From: Thauera butanivorans NBRC 103042
GTDB lineage: Bacteria; Pseudomonadota; Gammaproteobacteria; Burkholderiales; Rhodocyclaceae
Assembly: GCF_001591165.1 (NCBI RefSeq)
Contig: NZ_BCUG01000018.1
Coordinates: 1-64,000 of the forward strand
Reading direction: 5' to 3'
DNA: 64,000 bases
Numbering within the stretch: position 1 is the stretch's first letter; the number at the start of each line of letters is the position of its first letter. Under the pieces are notes generated by a model. The model searched no databases, was not told where the DNA came from, and saw nothing but the letters and a program-made list of their open reading frames with translations. The translations under genes and the position numbers were made by a program. Below are positions 28,364 to 37,685 of this stretch, piece by piece.

Positions 28364-29620
28364 TCACGTTCGCGTAATGTTTGCCGGATTCGGGCTGGCG
28401 GCAGAAGCGCGGAGGCCGAGCGCGCGCACCGCGTCGACCCGGGCGGCGTGGATGGCCTGCGGTATCCGGTCCTTGTTGGCGCAGCTGCGCGCGATCGCGC
28501 CGGCGTCGAGGCTGCGCACCGCGTCCAGCGCCGCCAGCCAGGCCGCGCGCGGCGCCCATTCGGGCCGCGGGCCGCCGCCGCGGCCGAAGTAATCGCAAGC
28601 CGCCGCATCGAGCGCGAGCGCGAAGCGTTCCGGCCGCCGCAAGGCGTCGCAGCGCTCCAGCACCTTGACCATGGTCTCGGGCCGCAGGATCGCCGCCTGG
28701 CCGAAGATGCCGTGCTCGCGCGCGACCATTTCGGCCAGGTCGCGGCAGTCGGCCGGCGCTTTCAGCCGCATCGACACTTCGCGCGCGCGCCGCGCGCTGG
28801 CCTGCTCGTGGCCGTAGTGGTGCGGCAGGATGCCGGCCGGCGTGTCGCCCTTGCCGAGATCGTGCAGCAGGCAGGCCCAGCGCACGGCGAGCGGCTGCCG
28901 GGTGGCGGCGGCATGGTCGATGACCATCATGACGTGCTCGCCGGTGTCGATCTCCGGGTGGTGCTGGGCGGGCTGGGGCACGCCGAACAGCCTGTCCACT
29001 TCCGGCAGGATGTGGGCAAGGGCGCCGCAGTCGCGCAGGCTGCGGATCATGCGCGAAGGCTTGTCCTCCATCAGGCCGCGGGCGAACTCCTGCCATACCC
29101 GCTCGGCGACGAGGTGGTCGACTTCGCCGGCCTCGACCATCCGGCGCATCAGCGCGAGCGTTTCCGGCGCGGTGCCGAAGTCGGCGTAGCGCGCGGCGAA
29201 GCGCGCCACCCGCAGGATGCGCAGCGGGTCTTCGGCGAAAGCCGGCGAGACATGGCGGAACACCCGGGCTTCGAGGTCGCGGACGCCGCCGTAGGGGTCG
29301 ATCAGGCTGCCATCGGCGTCGCGCGCGATGGCGTTGATGGTCAGGTCGCGGCGCAGCAGATCCTCTTCGAGCGTGACCTCGGGCGAGGCATGGCAGACGA
29401 AGCCGGCATAGCCCTTGCCCGATTTGCGCTCGGTGCGGGCGAGAGCGTATTCCTCCTGGGTCTGCGGATGCAGGAAGACCGGGAAATCCTTGCCCACCGG
29501 GCGGAAGCCCCGGGCCAGCATGTCCTCGGGAGTGGCGCCGACCACCACCCAGTCATGGTCGGTGACCGGCAGCCCGAGCAGGGCGTCGCGCACCGCGCCG
29601 CCCACCACGTAGCACTGCAT
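28364..29620 (-). CDS. cca: CCA tRNA nucleotidyltransferase (multifunctional)
   Basis: The 418-aa enzyme adds or repairs the 3' CCA end of tRNA. The nucleotidyltransferase core starts [16 protein letters not shown], with the catalytic carboxylates in [18 protein letters not shown] and [13 protein letters not shown] follow. A C-terminal HD domain ([21 protein letters not shown]) marks the Gram-negative multifunctional form with phosphatase and phosphodiesterase activity. The start overlaps the GST stop by one base, so the two are coupled. Confidence 0.94.
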   Translation of the reverse strand: MQCYVVGGAVRDALLGLPVTDHDWVVVGATPEDMLARGFRPVGKDFPVFLHPQTQEEYALARTERKSGKGYAGFVCHASPEVTLEEDLLRRDLTINAIARDADGSLIDPYGGVRDLEARVFRHVSPAFAEDPLRILRVARFAARYADFGTAPETLALMRRMVEAGEVDHLVAERVWQEFARGLMEDKPSRMIRSLRDCGALAHILPEVDRLFGVPQPAQHHPEIDTGEHVMMVIDHAAATRQPLAVRWACLLHDLGKGDTPAGILPHHYGHEQASARRAREVSMRLKAPADCRDLAEMVAREHGIFGQAAILRPETMVKVLERCDALRRPERFALALDAAACDYFGRGGGPRPEWAPRAAWLAALDAVRSLDAGAIARSCANKDRIPQAIHAARVDAVRALGLRASAASPNPANITRT

Positions 29621-30264
29621 CAGTCGTACAGGTCCTCGGCCGGGATCGATTCGGTCTCGGCGCGTGCCGCCGCCGCCCAGTCCTGCATGTGCGGATTGGC
29701 CAGCATCGTGGCGAGGTACTCGCCGGCAGCGCCGTCCGGCTGCACGCCATAGGTCTGGAAGCGGAAGCAGACCGGCGCGAAGGCGGCATCGGCGAGGCTG
29801 AAGCGGCCGAACAGGTAAGGGCCGCCCTGGCCGAAGCGGGCGCGGCAGTCGTTCCAGATCGCGGTGATGCGGGCGATGTCGGCATCGACTTCCGGCGTGT
29901 GGCCGAAGCCGCGGTAGTCCTTGCGGATGTTCATCGGCATCTTGCTGCGCAGGGCCTGGAAGCCGGAGTGCATTTCCGCGGTGACCGAACGGGCGGTGGC
30001 ACGCGCGGCAGCGTCGGCGGGCAACAGCGCGGGCTGCTTCTCGGCGAGGTATTCGCCGATCGCCAGCGAATCCCATACCAGCACGCCGTTGTCGTTGAGG
30101 CAGGGCACCTTGCCCGAGGGCGAGTGCGCCAGGATGCGTTCGCGGCTGCCCGGGATGAACAGCGGGATGTCGATTTCCCCGAAGCTGAAGCCGCCTTCGC
30201 GCGCGGCGAGCCAGGCGCGCAGGGACCAGGACGAGTAATTCTTGTTGCCGATGATGAGCTTCAT
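29620..30264 (-). CDS. Glutathione S-transferase family protein
   Basis: The 214-aa protein begins [20 protein letters not shown], a thioredoxin-fold GST N-terminus with the Ser-rich activating site (SSWS). The cis-Pro segment is [11 protein letters not shown]. The helical C-terminal domain includes [18 protein letters not shown]. It belongs to a zeta/YfcF-like or general bacterial GST group; substrate unknown. The start is chosen where the family begins rather than at an upstream ATG ending at 30309. Transcribed before cca. Confidence 0.87.
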   Translation of the reverse strand: MKLIIGNKNYSSWSLRAWLAAREGGFSFGEIDIPLFIPGSRERILAHSPSGKVPCLNDNGVLVWDSLAIGEYLAEKQPALLPADAAARATARSVTAEMHSGFQALRSKMPMNIRKDYRGFGHTPEVDADIARITAIWNDCRARFGQGGPYLFGRFSLADAAFAPVCFRFQTYGVQPDGAAGEYLATMLANPHMQDWAAAARAETESIPAEDLYD

Positions 30265-30329
30265 GGCCGACTCCGGGTGGTTTGTGTGGTTAGCGGCAAT
30301 GCTGTTCACTCAGGAGATTCCCGCTTGGC

Positions 30330-30384
30330 GTAGGAGCGGCTTCAGCCGCGAAAGGCGCTTGTTCGCGGCTGAAGCCGCTCCTAC
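30330..30384. repeat. REP-type inverted repeat, copy 1
   Basis: Two perfect 23-base arms beginning GTAGGAGCGGCTTCAGCCGC face each other around a 9-base loop. The same arm sequence recurs exactly at 43741-43816. The motif is typical of extragenic REP elements described in Pseudomonas and Xanthomonadaceae. It lies between two minus-strand genes (SDR and GST) and could stop or stabilise the transcript. Confidence 0.85.
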
Positions 30385-30422
30385 GGTGAAAGAAGCTCCT
30401 GCTTGAACGAACGGTATTGGGC

Positions 30423-31382
30423 TTAGCGGCGCGCGTGGCGCCGGAAGGGATAGTAGCGCGAGCGGACGGTTCCATCGCCCAGCCAGCTCGGCACCACCGC
30501 TTCGATGGAGGTCGGCTGCAGGCCGAACGGTAGCGGCGCGCCGTCGGTGACGACGTTGTCGACACGCATCGAGCGGACATTGTCGCGGCTCATCAGCGGC
30601 TGGGGCGCGAGCTCCAGCAGGCTGGCCTGCAGCATCGCCAGGCCTTCCGGCAGGCCGATCACCGGGCGCGGCTTGCCGATCTGGGCGGAAACGTATTCGA
30701 CGAGCTGGCGCAGGGTGTAGACCCGGGGGCCGGCGACGTCGAAGATCCGGCCGGCCGCGCCCGGCGTGCTCAGGCTGCGCCAGACGACTTCGGCGACGTC
30801 CTCGACGTAGACCGGCTGGAAGCGGGTATCGGCGCCGGCCAGCGGCAGTATCGGGAAAGCCGAGGCGAGATCGGCGAACAGGTTGAGGAAGCGGTCGTCG
30901 CGGCCGAAGATCACCGAGGGCCGCAGGATGACCCAGTCGAGGTCGGCGCCGGTACTGCGGATCGCCGCTTCGCCCGCGGCCTTGGAGCGCTGGTAGCCGG
31001 AGGGGCCGTCGGCACTGGCGCCGAGCGCGCTGATGTGCACCAGCCGGCGTATGCCGGTGTTGCGGCAGGCGGTGACGATCTTCTTCGGCAGTTCGACGTG
31101 GGCCTGGGCGAAATCGGGGCCATAAGGTTCGCCGCCGCGCGAGTGCAGGATGCCGACCAGATTGACCACCGCGTCGGCGCCGGCGAGCAGATGTTCCAGC
31201 GTGGCGGGATCATGCACATTGGCTTCGACGGCCTCGACCGTCGGCAGCAGCACGACGTGGCCGGCACGGCTGCGGCGGCGGGTGGGGACGACGACCTGGA
31301 CGCCGGCTTCGACGAGGCGGTTGGCGACGGCATGACCGACGAAGCCGGTGCCGCCGATGAGGACGACGCGTTTGATGTTCAT
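30423..31382 (-). CDS. NDUFA9-like NAD(P)-binding SDR protein
   Basis: The 319-aa atypical SDR protein begins MNIKRVVLIGGTGFVGHAVA (nucleotide-binding GGTGFVG at residues 10-16) and continues with VVNLVGILHSRGGEPYG. HISALGASADGPSGYQRSKAAGE carries the Tyr-xxx-Lys equivalent. This resembles the complex I NDUFA9 subunit and related bacterial NAD(P)H-binding proteins. The enzymatic role is unknown. Its start lies 41 bases downstream of the lytic transglycosylase stop on the same strand. Confidence 0.85.
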   Translation of the reverse strand: MNIKRVVLIGGTGFVGHAVANRLVEAGVQVVVPTRRRSRAGHVVLLPTVEAVEANVHDPATLEHLLAGADAVVNLVGILHSRGGEPYGPDFAQAHVELPKKIVTACRNTGIRRLVHISALGASADGPSGYQRSKAAGEAAIRSTGADLDWVILRPSVIFGRDDRFLNLFADLASAFPILPLAGADTRFQPVYVEDVAEVVWRSLSTPGAAGRIFDVAGPRVYTLRQLVEYVSAQIGKPRPVIGLPEGLAMLQASLLELAPQPLMSRDNVRSMRVDNVVTDGAPLPFGLQPTSIEAVVPSWLGDGTVRSRYYPFRRHARR

Positions 31383-31423
31383 GGCAGGGACTCGCTGTTG
31401 TTGCTCGATCGGAAAAGCTGTGT

Positions 31424-33370
31424 TCATTCGCTGGCCGGGCGCGGGCCGATCACGCCCAGCCGTGCTTTCAGCGACTGGGGCCGGTGCTCGAACATCGCGC
31501 CGTAGATGACTGCATTGACCATCACCTTCTTGACGTAGTCGCGCGTCTCGTTGAAGGGGATGGTCTCGATGTAGATGGCCGCTTCGAGCGGCTTGTCGTC
31601 GCGCCAGCGGCGGGCACGCCCCGGGCCGGCGTTGTAGCCGGCGCTGGCCAGCACCGGATGATCGTCCAGGTCGTTCAGGATCAGGCGCATGTAGCTGGTG
31701 CCGAGCAGCACGTTGGTGCTGGGGTCGTTCAACTGGCGGGGATGGTAGCCGCGCAGGCCGATCTTGTTCGCCACCCATTTCCCGGTCGCCGGCATCACCT
31801 GCATCAGGCCCTGGGCGCCGGCGCTGGAGCGGGCCGGGACGACGAAGCGGCTTTCCTGGCGCATCAGGCCGTACACCCAGCCCAGGTCGAGCCCCTGCAT
31901 ATGCACCTGCGGCTCGATCAACTCACGATAGGGGGTCAGGAAGCGCAGCGCATAGTTTGCGCGCGGGTTCGACAGTTCGGCGCTGTTGATGGCGCGGTCG
32001 TAGAGCTCGTTGCGCAGCGCGAGGTGGGCGGCGGCAAGGCGGAAGGTTTCGTCGCGGCCGCGCAAGGCCCAGGTCCATTCGCGGGTCGCTTCGGTGCGCA
32101 GGCCGAGCCGGTACAGCGCGAGGGCGCGGCGCAGCGCGGGATCGTTCTCGGCCTCGTCGAGCGGGGGCACGGCAAGCGAGTCCCCGCTTGCGGGAAGCGC
32201 AAAGGGCCGGCCGAGTTCCTCGGCGGCGAGGATGCCGTAGAAATGCGGTTCGGCGGCAATATGGCTGAACAGCGCCTCGGCGTCGCCGGCGCGGCCGGCG
32301 GCAGCATGCGCACGTCCGAGCCAGTATGTCCATTCGGGCTGCTGGCGCTCGGATTCCGGCATCGCTTCGATGGCCGTGCGGACGGCGGCCCAGTCTCCGG
32401 CCCGCAGCGCGGCGCGCACGCGCCAGGCACGCTGCAGCGGCGTCAGCTCGGCATTGCCCACCGCTCGGTAGAAGGCCATCGCCTCGGGCATCTGGTCGAT
32501 GGCGGCATGCATGGCGATGACGGCCTGGATGTCGCCGCGCTCCTCGCTGCCAAGGCGGTCCTGCAACTGCAGCAGGCGGGCATGGGCGAGGCGGGCGTCC
32601 TGCCAGGCGATGCGTGTCAGTGCGGCGAGGACGAGCTCCCGGCCGGCGCGGGTGACGGCGAAATTGGCCGGCAGGCGGTCGAGCCAGGCGGCGGAAGAGC
32701 GCAAGGCCTGTTCGGCATCGGCGGCGGCCGGCGCGATTTCGGCGGGCAGCCAGTTCCAGCTCAGCAGCGCATCGTCGGGTTTGCGCGTGTCGGCCTGGCG
32801 GCGCGCACGGCGCCAGAGCGCGTCGTCATCGACCCTGCCGGTGGCATGGGTGGCACGCAGCGCGGTGTCGCAGGCCGCCGGCGCATTGTCCAGCGTGCGC
32901 CATTCCAGCGCGACTTCGTCGAGCGCGCGGGTGTCGCCGGTCATCAGGCGGGCGGTCCAGTCCGTGCAGCGCGTTTCGCGGTCGGGATTCAGCAGGCCGG
33001 GATAGAGCGCCGTGAAGCGCGTCCAGTCGCCATCCGTCGCCAGCCGGCGCAGCCAGTCGGCACGCAGGCGCTCGGCCAGCACGGTGCCGGCTTCCCGCTG
33101 CAGGAAAGCCTCGAGCTCCCGCGCCGGGGGAGGCAGTTCGGGGCGCGCCAGCACATTGACGAAGCGCCAGTAGCGGACGTAGGCATCCAGCACGTGCGGG
33201 CTGGACTCGGCGGCGAGCACGTCGAGCGTGTCGCGGTCCCCCTTGCGCACCGCCTCGTGAGCGGCGACGATGCGATCGTCGCCGAAAGCCCGCGGCACCT
33301 GGGCCGGCGCCGTCGCCGGCAGCAACATCCCGGCGACGCAGAGCGCAGCCGCCATCAAGCCCGTTTTCAT
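31424..33370 (-). CDS. slt: Soluble lytic murein transglycosylase
   Basis: The 648-aa periplasmic enzyme cleaves peptidoglycan glycan strands to 1,6-anhydro products. A signal peptide covers residues 1-23 (MKTGLMAAALCVAGMLLPATAPAQ type). A long alpha-superhelical U domain occupies about residues 25-470, and the SLT catalytic domain follows. The catalytic Glu is in LMRQESRF; SAGAQGLMQVMPATG and SAGYNAGPGRARRW are family motifs. Length matches Slt70. The ATG ending at 33370 has an AGGGGAAG motif before it. It diverges from the cyclo-ligase gene by 37 bases. Confidence 0.93.
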   Translation of the reverse strand: MKTGLMAAALCVAGMLLPATAPAQVPRAFGDDRIVAAHEAVRKGDRDTLDVLAAESSPHVLDAYVRYWRFVNVLARPELPPPARELEAFLQREAGTVLAERLRADWLRRLATDGDWTRFTALYPGLLNPDRETRCTDWTARLMTGDTRALDEVALEWRTLDNAPAACDTALRATHATGRVDDDALWRRARRQADTRKPDDALLSWNWLPAEIAPAAADAEQALRSSAAWLDRLPANFAVTRAGRELVLAALTRIAWQDARLAHARLLQLQDRLGSEERGDIQAVIAMHAAIDQMPEAMAFYRAVGNAELTPLQRAWRVRAALRAGDWAAVRTAIEAMPESERQQPEWTYWLGRAHAAAGRAGDAEALFSHIAAEPHFYGILAAEELGRPFALPASGDSLAVPPLDEAENDPALRRALALYRLGLRTEATREWTWALRGRDETFRLAAAHLALRNELYDRAINSAELSNPRANYALRFLTPYRELIEPQVHMQGLDLGWVYGLMRQESRFVVPARSSAGAQGLMQVMPATGKWVANKIGLRGYHPRQLNDPSTNVLLGTSYMRLILNDLDDHPVLASAGYNAGPGRARRWRDDKPLEAAIYIETIPFNETRDYVKKVMVNAVIYGAMFEHRPQSLKARLGVIGPRPASE

Positions 33371-33407
33371 ACTTCCCCTGCTCTCCATTGCAAGCAACCA
33401 TACCACA

Positions 33408-34034
33408 GTGACGAAGCCTGTTTCCGACCCCGCCGATGACATCGAGAAACGCCGCAGATTCCTGCGGCAGCAGGCAATCCAGGCCCGCGAGGCGCTGGAC
33501 GAGGCGCAGCGGGCACGGCTCACCGCGCGCCTGTCAGCCCATCTCGGCGGCGTGATCGACGAACTGGCGCCGCGTACGCTGGGTTTCTGCTGGCCTTTCC
33601 GTGCCGAACCCGATCTCAGGGACTGGGTCCGGCACTGGCTGGCCGGCGATGCGCTGCGCGTGGCGGCCTTGCCGGTGGTCGTCGCAGCAGGGGCGGCGAT
33701 GCATTTCCGCCGCTGGACGCCGGGGGCCGGGATGGTGTTCGACCGCCATGGCATCCCGCATCCGGCGACGCCGGAGGAGGTGGCGCCCGAGGTCGTGATC
33801 GTGCCGCTGAACGCCTTCGATGCGGCCGGTTACCGCCTGGGTTACGGTGGCGGCTATTTCGACCGCACGCTGGCGGGGATGGACGTGATTGCCATCGGCG
33901 CCGGCTTCGAGCTGGGCCGCGTGCCGAGCGTGCTGCCGCAGCCGCACGACCGGCCGATGGACTGGATCGTCACGGAAGCGGGGGCAGTCCGCGCTGGCGC
34001 GGTACCCATCGGCACGGCCCGCGCCAGCCGCTGA
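33408..34034 (+). CDS. 5-formyltetrahydrofolate cyclo-ligase
   Basis: The 208-aa enzyme converts 5-formyl-THF to 5,10-methenyl-THF with ATP. Landmarks are RRRFLRQQAIQAREAL near the N-terminus, FCWPFRAEPDL, and the signature NAFDAAGYRLGYGGGYFDRTL with the ATP and substrate loop. The start is a GTG at 33408, immediately after the divergent slt promoter region; no in-frame ATG fits as well. It converges on ilvA. Confidence 0.9.
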   Translation: MTKPVSDPADDIEKRRRFLRQQAIQAREALDEAQRARLTARLSAHLGGVIDELAPRTLGFCWPFRAEPDLRDWVRHWLAGDALRVAALPVVVAAGAAMHFRRWTPGAGMVFDRHGIPHPATPEEVAPEVVIVPLNAFDAAGYRLGYGGGYFDRTLAGMDVIAIGAGFELGRVPSVLPQPHDRPMDWIVTEAGAVRAGAVPIGTARASR

Positions 34035-34049
34035 AACGCGCGCAGCACA

Positions 34050-34067
34050 CCGCCGGAAACCCGGCGG
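34050..34067. terminator. GC-rich hairpin between converging genes
   Basis: CCGCCGG and CCGGCGG form a perfect 7-bp stem with an AAAC loop between the stops of the cyclo-ligase gene (34034) and ilvA (34075). No T-run follows on either strand, so intrinsic termination is uncertain. Confidence 0.35.
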
Positions 34068-34074
34068 AAGAGCG

Positions 34075-35595
34075 TCAGGCGGCGAGGAACAGCCGGTAGG
34101 CGGGGTTGTCGGTCTCGGCCACGTATTCGTAGCCGAGCCGTTGCAGGAAGTCCTCGAAGGCTTGCGTGTCCTCGGGCGGAACCTGCATGCCGATCAGCAC
34201 GCGGCCGTAGTCCGAACCGTGGTTGCGGTAGTGGAACAGCGAGATGTTCCAGTCCGAATGCAGCTTGGAGAGGAAATTCATCAGCGCGCCCGGCCGTTCG
34301 GGGAAGACGAAGCGGTAGAGCACTTCGTTCTTGGCCTGCGGCGAGCGGCCGCCGACCATGTAGCGGCCGTGGGTCTTGGCCAGTTCGTCGTCGGTCAGGT
34401 CGATCGCCGGCAGTTCGTGGCGTTCGAGCATTTCCACCAGGCGGCCGGCTTCGTTGCGGTTGTGCACCGTGACGCCGACGAAGATGTGGGCCTGCTCGGG
34501 GTCGGCGTAGCGATAGTTGAACTCGGTGATGTTGCGGTTGCCCAGCAGGCTGATGAACTTGCGGAATGCACCCGGCCGCTCCGGAATCGTCACTGCCAGC
34601 ACGGCTTCGCGCTGTTCGCCGAGCTCGGCGCGTTCGGCGACGAAGCGCAGGCGGTCGAAGTTCATGTTGGCGCCGGAGGCGACGGCGACCAGGTTCCTGT
34701 CGCGCAGCTTGTGGCGCTTGGCGTATTCCTTGGCACCGGCAATGGCGAGCGCGCCCGAGGGTTCGAGGATCGAGCGGGTGTCCTCGAAGACGTCCTTGAT
34801 CGCGGCGCAGATGGCGTCGTTGTCGACGACGATCATCTCGTCCACGTACTGCTGGCACAGGCGGAAGGTCTCGGCGCCGACCTGCTTGACCGCGGTGCCG
34901 TCGGCGAACAGGCCGACCTGTTCCAGTGCCACGCGCTTGCCGGTGGCGAGCGACTGCGTCATCGCGTCGGCGTCGACGGTCTCGACGCCGATGATCTTCG
35001 TCTCCGGGCGCACCCGCTTGACGTAGGCCGCCACGCCGGCGAGCAGTCCGCCGCCGCCGACCGCACAGAAGATGGCATGGATGGGCCTGGCATGGGCGCG
35101 CAGGATCTCCATGCCGATCGTGCCCTGGCCGGCGATGACGTCCGGGTCGTCGTAGGGATGGACGAAAGTCAGCTTCTCGCTCTTTTCCAGTTCCTGCGCA
35201 TGGGCGTAGGCGTCGGAATAGGATTCGCCGGCGAGCACGACTTCGCCGCCGCGCGCCTTGACCGCGTCGATCTTGATCTGGGGCGTGGTGCTGGGCATCA
35301 CGATGACGGCGCGGGTGCCGAGCCGTGCCGCCGACAAGGCGACGCCTTGGGCGTGGTTGCCGGCCGAGGCGCAGATGACGCCGCGCTTCAGGGCCTGCGG
35401 CGACAGCCGCGCCATCTTGTTGTAGGCGCCGCGGATCTTGAAGCTGAACACCGGCTGCATGTCCTCGCGCTTGAGATGGATGCGGTTATGCACGCGCGCG
35501 GACAGGTTGGCGGCGAGATCGAGCGGCGTCTCGACGGCGACGTCGTAGACGTGGGCGTTGAGAATGCGCTCGAGGTAATCCGTGGGGGTGCTCAT
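34075..35595 (-). CDS. ilvA: Threonine ammonia-lyase, biosynthetic
   Basis: The 506-aa PLP enzyme makes 2-oxobutyrate for isoleucine synthesis. The PLP lysine is in VFSFKIRGAYNKM near residue 59; the Gly-rich phosphate loop is AVGGGGLLAG. Two C-terminal ACT-like regulatory domains (REAVLAVTIPERPGAFRKF and NEVLYRFVFPERPGALMNF) mark the long, isoleucine-inhibited biosynthetic form. The ATG ending at 35595 matches the family start; an upstream in-frame ATG adds non-homologous residues. Confidence 0.95.
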   Translation of the reverse strand: MSTPTDYLERILNAHVYDVAVETPLDLAANLSARVHNRIHLKREDMQPVFSFKIRGAYNKMARLSPQALKRGVICASAGNHAQGVALSAARLGTRAVIVMPSTTPQIKIDAVKARGGEVVLAGESYSDAYAHAQELEKSEKLTFVHPYDDPDVIAGQGTIGMEILRAHARPIHAIFCAVGGGGLLAGVAAYVKRVRPETKIIGVETVDADAMTQSLATGKRVALEQVGLFADGTAVKQVGAETFRLCQQYVDEMIVVDNDAICAAIKDVFEDTRSILEPSGALAIAGAKEYAKRHKLRDRNLVAVASGANMNFDRLRFVAERAELGEQREAVLAVTIPERPGAFRKFISLLGNRNITEFNYRYADPEQAHIFVGVTVHNRNEAGRLVEMLERHELPAIDLTDDELAKTHGRYMVGGRSPQAKNEVLYRFVFPERPGALMNFLSKLHSDWNISLFHYRNHGSDYGRVLIGMQVPPEDTQAFEDFLQRLGYEYVAETDNPAYRLFLAA

Positions 35596-35692
35596 CGAAG
35601 GCTCGCGGGGCAGCAAAGCCGTCGAGGTTAGCAGCCGATGCGGCACTGCGGCAATAGCACCGCCGATAGGCCGCTTGCCGGCCGGGGCGTGC

Positions 35693-36640
35693 TTACGCCG
35701 CGCCGTCGCCGTCGGCGGCGCTCATCGCCTGCATCTGGCGGTCGATGAACTCCTGCATCGCGTCGATGCCGCGCAACTGCAGGATGGTCGAGCGCACGGC
35801 GGCTTCGAGCAGCACCGCGAGGTTGCGGCCCGCGGCGACGGGCAGCACCACGCGCATGACCTTGACGCCGAGGATGTCCTTCACTTCCTGCTGCACCGGC
35901 AGCCGGCTCGGGTCACCGTCGCCGGGCTGGCGGCGTTCGAGATGGCAGACCAGGCGCAGGCGCATCTTCCGGCGGCAGGCGGTCTCGCCGAAGATGGTGC
36001 GGATGTTGAGGATGCCGAGGCCGCGGACTTCGATGAAGTCCTGCAGCATCGGCGGACAGCGGCCCTCCAGCACGGTCGGGGCGATGCGCGAGAACTCGAC
36101 GACGTCGTCGGCGACCAGGCCGTGGCCGCGCGAGATCAACTCGAGCGCGAGCTCGGATTTCCCCGCGCCGGAGTCGCCGGTGATCAGCACGCCGACGCCG
36201 AGCACGTCCATGAAGACGCCGTGCAGCGAGATCTTCTCGGCCAGCTCGCGCGACAGGTAGAGCCGCAGCTGGTCGATGACGCTGGCCGAAGGCTGGGGGG
36301 TGGTGAAGAGCGCGACGTCGTGCGCTTCGCAGACGCCGCGGATGATGTTCGACACCGCGCAGCCGTCGGCGACGATGATCGCCGGCGGCTGGCTGGACAG
36401 GATCTCGTTGAGGTGGTGGGCGACCTTGTCGGTGGTCTGGCGCTGGGCCCAGGCCAATTCGGCGGCGCCGACGATCTGCAGCCGGGAAGGATGGATCAGG
36501 TTCAGGTGGCCGACGAGGTCGGCCGGCCAGATCCGTTCTTCGGCCACCGCCAGCACGGCATCCAGCCGTCCGCTGACATGGCTGAGCTGAAGGAGCTCCC
36601 GTTCAGCCTCGAACAGCCGCGCGACGCTGGTCTGCCTCAT
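35693..36640 (-). CDS. hprK: HPr kinase/phosphorylase
   Basis: The 315-aa bifunctional enzyme phosphorylates and dephosphorylates HPr-like proteins on serine. The Walker A motif is GDSGAGKSELALEL near residues 153-166, and the family signature is EVRGLGILNIRTIFGE. In Betaproteobacteria it works with the nitrogen-related PTS rather than sugar uptake. The start overlaps the ptsN stop as ATGA. The gene rapZ, usually next in this group, is not downstream; a 97-base gap and ilvA follow. Confidence 0.95.
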   Translation of the reverse strand: MRQTSVARLFEAERELLQLSHVSGRLDAVLAVAEERIWPADLVGHLNLIHPSRLQIVGAAELAWAQRQTTDKVAHHLNEILSSQPPAIIVADGCAVSNIIRGVCEAHDVALFTTPQPSASVIDQLRLYLSRELAEKISLHGVFMDVLGVGVLITGDSGAGKSELALELISRGHGLVADDVVEFSRIAPTVLEGRCPPMLQDFIEVRGLGILNIRTIFGETACRRKMRLRLVCHLERRQPGDGDPSRLPVQQEVKDILGVKVMRVVLPVAAGRNLAVLLEAAVRSTILQLRGIDAMQEFIDRQMQAMSAADGDGAA

Positions 36641-37098
36641 TCATCGGCGCCCCAGTTCACGAACAGCTTGTGGATGTGCGCGGCGTCGGGTGCGTCCAGC
36701 AGGGCCTCGCGGAATTCGCGGTCGCTGAACATCTGCGCCAGTTCGGACAACAGCTGCAGATGGGTCTCGTTGGCCTGTTCGGGCACCAGCAGCACGAACA
36801 GCATGCTGACCGGCTTGCCGTCGGGCGAATCGAACTGAACCGGCGCCGCCAGGCGGAGAAAGGCGCCCGCCGCGTCCTTGAGGCCCTTGATGCGGCCGTG
36901 GGGAATGGCGATACCCTGGCCGAGGCCGGTGGAGCCGAGCCGTTCGCGGGCGAACAGGCTGTCGAATACGAGGCTCTGGGCGATGCCCTGGTTGTTCTCG
37001 AACAGCAGGCCTGCTTGTTCGAAGACGCGCTTCTTGCTGCTGGCGTCCAGATCGACCACCACGTTCGACAGTGGCAGGAGTTGAGATATCAGGCTCAT
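36637..37098 (-). CDS. ptsN: PTS IIA-like nitrogen regulatory protein PtsN
   Basis: The 153-aa EIIA-Ntr protein carries the phosphorylatable histidine in GQGIAIPHGRI near residue 68. It begins MSLISQLLPLSNVVVDLDAS, standard for betaproteobacterial PtsN. It receives phosphate from the PTS-Ntr chain and regulates nitrogen, potassium and carbon metabolism. The gene sits in the classic rpoN-hpf-ptsN-hprK order and overlaps hprK by four bases. A candidate -10 box lies upstream at 37197-37202. Confidence 0.94.
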   Translation of the reverse strand: MSLISQLLPLSNVVVDLDASSKKRVFEQAGLLFENNQGIAQSLVFDSLFARERLGSTGLGQGIAIPHGRIKGLKDAAGAFLRLAAPVQFDSPDGKPVSMLFVLLVPEQANETHLQLLSELAQMFSDREFREALLDAPDAAHIHKLFVNWGADE

Positions 37099-37196
37099 TC
37101 GCTATGGAGCTTGCGCAGCGCCGTTACCGCTGGCGCCACGTTGGGCGACGGGGGTTGGACCGGGGTGCGTTGAAGCCGCGTCTTGAAAACGCGCGC

Positions 37197-37202
37197 ATTA
37201 TA
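37197..37202 (-). promoter_or_regulatory. Candidate -10 box before ptsN-hprK
   Basis: On the minus strand the sequence reads GGTTATAATGCG, a perfect TATAAT about 100 bases before the ptsN ATG. A well-spaced -35 box is not evident. It lies in the 243-base gap between hpf and ptsN, which holds no gene and is where an internal promoter would be expected. Confidence 0.4.
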
Positions 37203-37341
37203 ACCACACCCCGGAAGGAAAGCCGCAAGAGACGATCCACCGGTTCGCCTTCGAAGCGATGACCGCGTTGCCCAGCCTTGCCGTGCAATGAGCACCGTCT
37301 GCGGCTTCGCGTCTTGTCCTCGCTTCGAATGCAAGCCGGTA

Positions 37342-37668
37342 TCAGGCCTCGGGCGGCGCCTGGTGCTTCAGGGCTTCGTGGTTGTGGTCGGCCATTTTCT
37401 GCTTGTACTTCTGGACCTGGCGATCGAGCTTGTCGGCCATCGCGTCGATGGCGGCGTACAGGTCGGTATCCTCGCTTTCGACGAAAATGTCCTTGCCGCG
37501 CACGTGCAGCGTGACTTCGGCCTTCTGCTGCAGCTTTTCGACCGAGAGGATCACCGCCACGCTGGTGACGTTGTCGAAGTGGCGGATGACGCGGTCGAGC
37601 TTGGCGCCGACGTAGTCGCGAATGGCCGGCGTGACTTCGACGTGGCGCCCGGTGATGTTGAGATTCAT
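37342..37668 (-). CDS. hpf: Ribosome hibernation-promoting factor
   Basis: The 108-aa protein is the short HPF form that docks in the decoding centre and helps form inactive 100S ribosomes. It begins MNLNITGRHVEVTPAIRDYV and keeps VILSVEKLQQKAEVTLHVRGKDIFVE-type strands and the DLYAAIDAMADKLDRQVQKYK helix. A short acidic/His tail follows. It lies 17 bases after rpoN, its usual partner. Confidence 0.94.
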   Translation of the reverse strand: MNLNITGRHVEVTPAIRDYVGAKLDRVIRHFDNVTSVAVILSVEKLQQKAEVTLHVRGKDIFVESEDTDLYAAIDAMADKLDRQVQKYKQKMADHNHEALKHQAPPEA

Positions 37669-37685
37669 GCTAACTCCTGTTGTTG

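Noticed and set aside
30330-30384. Possible CRISPR repeat
   Set aside because: There is a single inverted pair, with no direct-repeat array, no spacers and no cas genes. The REP explanation fits better.
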